Shown here in pieces: positions 63,027 to 64,000 of a stretch of 64,000 bases of DNA. Each line of letters starts with the position of its first letter. The stretch's first letter is position 1. Position numbers and translations under genes: made by a program. This DNA is from Adenanthera pavonina (Eukaryota; Streptophyta; Magnoliopsida; Fabales; Fabaceae), in NCBI GenBank assembly GCA_026686845.1, contig JAIVEN010000015.1, positions 24,347,501-24,411,500 on the forward strand. The letters are read 5' to 3'. Below the pieces are notes generated by a model. That model was given only the letters and a program-made list of their open reading frames with translations. It was not told the DNA's origin and did not search any database.

Positions 63027-64000
63027 TGTTGGATCAAGAATTTTGATGATTCCAAACAAACACTCAAGAGCTTGGATTGAAGATATCAAAGGAGATTAAA
63101 GCTGTTTCAAGTGAAGATTTTCTGAGTATTTGCTATTAGATCTTTTGTAGGATCTTTAGTTTTTGTTTAGATTGGGTAAAAGATTTTGATTTGAGAAAAA
63201 GACGTTTTCAAACCTTGATTTGAAGTTAAATCTTTACTTATTTGAAAAATACTCACAAACAGACGAAGTTTGAAAGTATAACTGAACTGTCAAGTTGGAA
63301 ATTCGAACTTTGCTTTTGGAAATTCGAATTTCGAGCTAAAACTGAATAAGTCTGAAGAGGTGTCCCTCTGTCAGACAAATTTTGGTCATTCAAAATTTGA
63401 ATTTTCATCAAGTCTGAAAGAAGCCTACTTTGTGACATTCGAACTTCACAGTTTCAAAATTCGAATTTCAGACAAAATGCAATCTGTGAAAACCAAAGAA
63501 ATTCGTCTGAAACTATGCTAAAGTTCATCTGAAATCAAGAAGAAACTAAGTTTGAAAAATGCTCTCTGACAGACGAACTTTGACTTAGCAACATGCGAAT
63601 TTTCATCTGAGTCAAAGGAGCTACCTTGTGACATTCGAATTTCACTCTTTCAAAATTTGAATTTCAGACAAAACAAAACTTGAGAAAATAGAAGAAATTC
63701 GTCTGAAAGTTTGATAAAGTTCATCTGAGATCAAGAATGATTTAAGTCTCAAAACTGGTCTCTGACAGACGAATTTCACTCTGCCAAAATTCGAATTTCA
63801 AAGAAAGTGAACTACTGTGCCTCTTTGAACGTTCAATGGACAGACGAATTTTGGGCATCCAAAATTCGAATTTCGAGGGTACTGTAGAAAATTGAAAACA
63901 CTGTTCACGATTTACAGAAAAACTTTCTTCTTGAAAATTCGTATGTCACATTGTGAAAATATTTTCTAAGGTTCAAAATTCGAATTTCACTCTATGGACA
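63027..64000. mobile_element. Probable LTR start with an AAATTCGAATTT palindrome array, cut by window edge
   Basis: TGTTGGATCAAGAATTTTGA at 63027 resembles the reverse complement of the right end of the solo LTR at 57567-59920 (TGTTAGGATTAATG...TTTTGATGATG). This suggests an LTR of a related family in the opposite orientation. From about 63240 to the window end the palindrome AAATTCGAATTT and variants recur at about 63300, 63320, 63455, 63652, 63788, 63861 and 63977. The spacers contain 'ctctgacagacgaa'. About 63431-63626 and 63627 onward form a tandem repeat of roughly 195 bp. Confidence 0.55.

Overview
This is nuclear DNA of a flowering plant. It holds three intron-containing plant genes with GT..AG introns, and a large share of the rest is transposons typical of angiosperm genomes. 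The intergenic DNA is strongly AT-rich and full of repeats. I cannot name the species. The GC-rich first exon of the receptor kinase against AT-rich surroundings would suit a non-grass monocot or an early-diverging angiosperm, but this is only a hint.

Left third (1-31 kb): all three host genes lie on the minus strand and look intact once spliced. They are (a) a GDP-mannose pyrophosphorylase of the CYT1/VTC1 type (3890-5662, four coding exons, 361 codons), (b) a wall-associated-kinase-like receptor kinase (10275-12720, three exons, 633 codons) and (c) a MATH-BTB/BPM-type cullin-3 adaptor (22341-30371, four exons, 421 codons). Between them are small DNA transposons: a Stowaway MITE, a 400-bp MITE with a perfect 9-bp Mutator-type target duplication, a decayed PIF/Harbinger element, and a MITE-like element full of AATCACTTAT motifs. 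The first intron of the BPM gene carries a full-length RTE-type LINE with an uninterrupted 1012-codon ORF and an 18-bp target duplication. The second intron carries an older, truncated copy of the same family.

Middle (31-40 kb): a 2.55-kb solo LTR with a perfect AATAG target duplication is split by a decayed Ty1/copia element that has both LTRs.

Right third (40-64 kb): a decayed Helitron on the minus strand (Rep/HUH plus PIF1-type helicase, and probably an RPA-like piece at 62 kb) has been repeatedly hit by LTR elements that now survive as solo LTRs. One is nested inside another within the helicase, each with a perfect 5-bp duplication, and a third sits in the Rep region. Two more solo LTRs (57567-59920 and 60478-62183) belong to one family but carry completely different palindromic repeat arrays at the same internal position. 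A third array of that style runs off the right edge. This swappable palindrome module is the most unusual structure in the window.

The host genes act in unrelated processes (GDP-mannose/ascorbate/cell wall supply, cell-surface signalling, and ubiquitin-ligase substrate choice). Nothing suggests that they work together.
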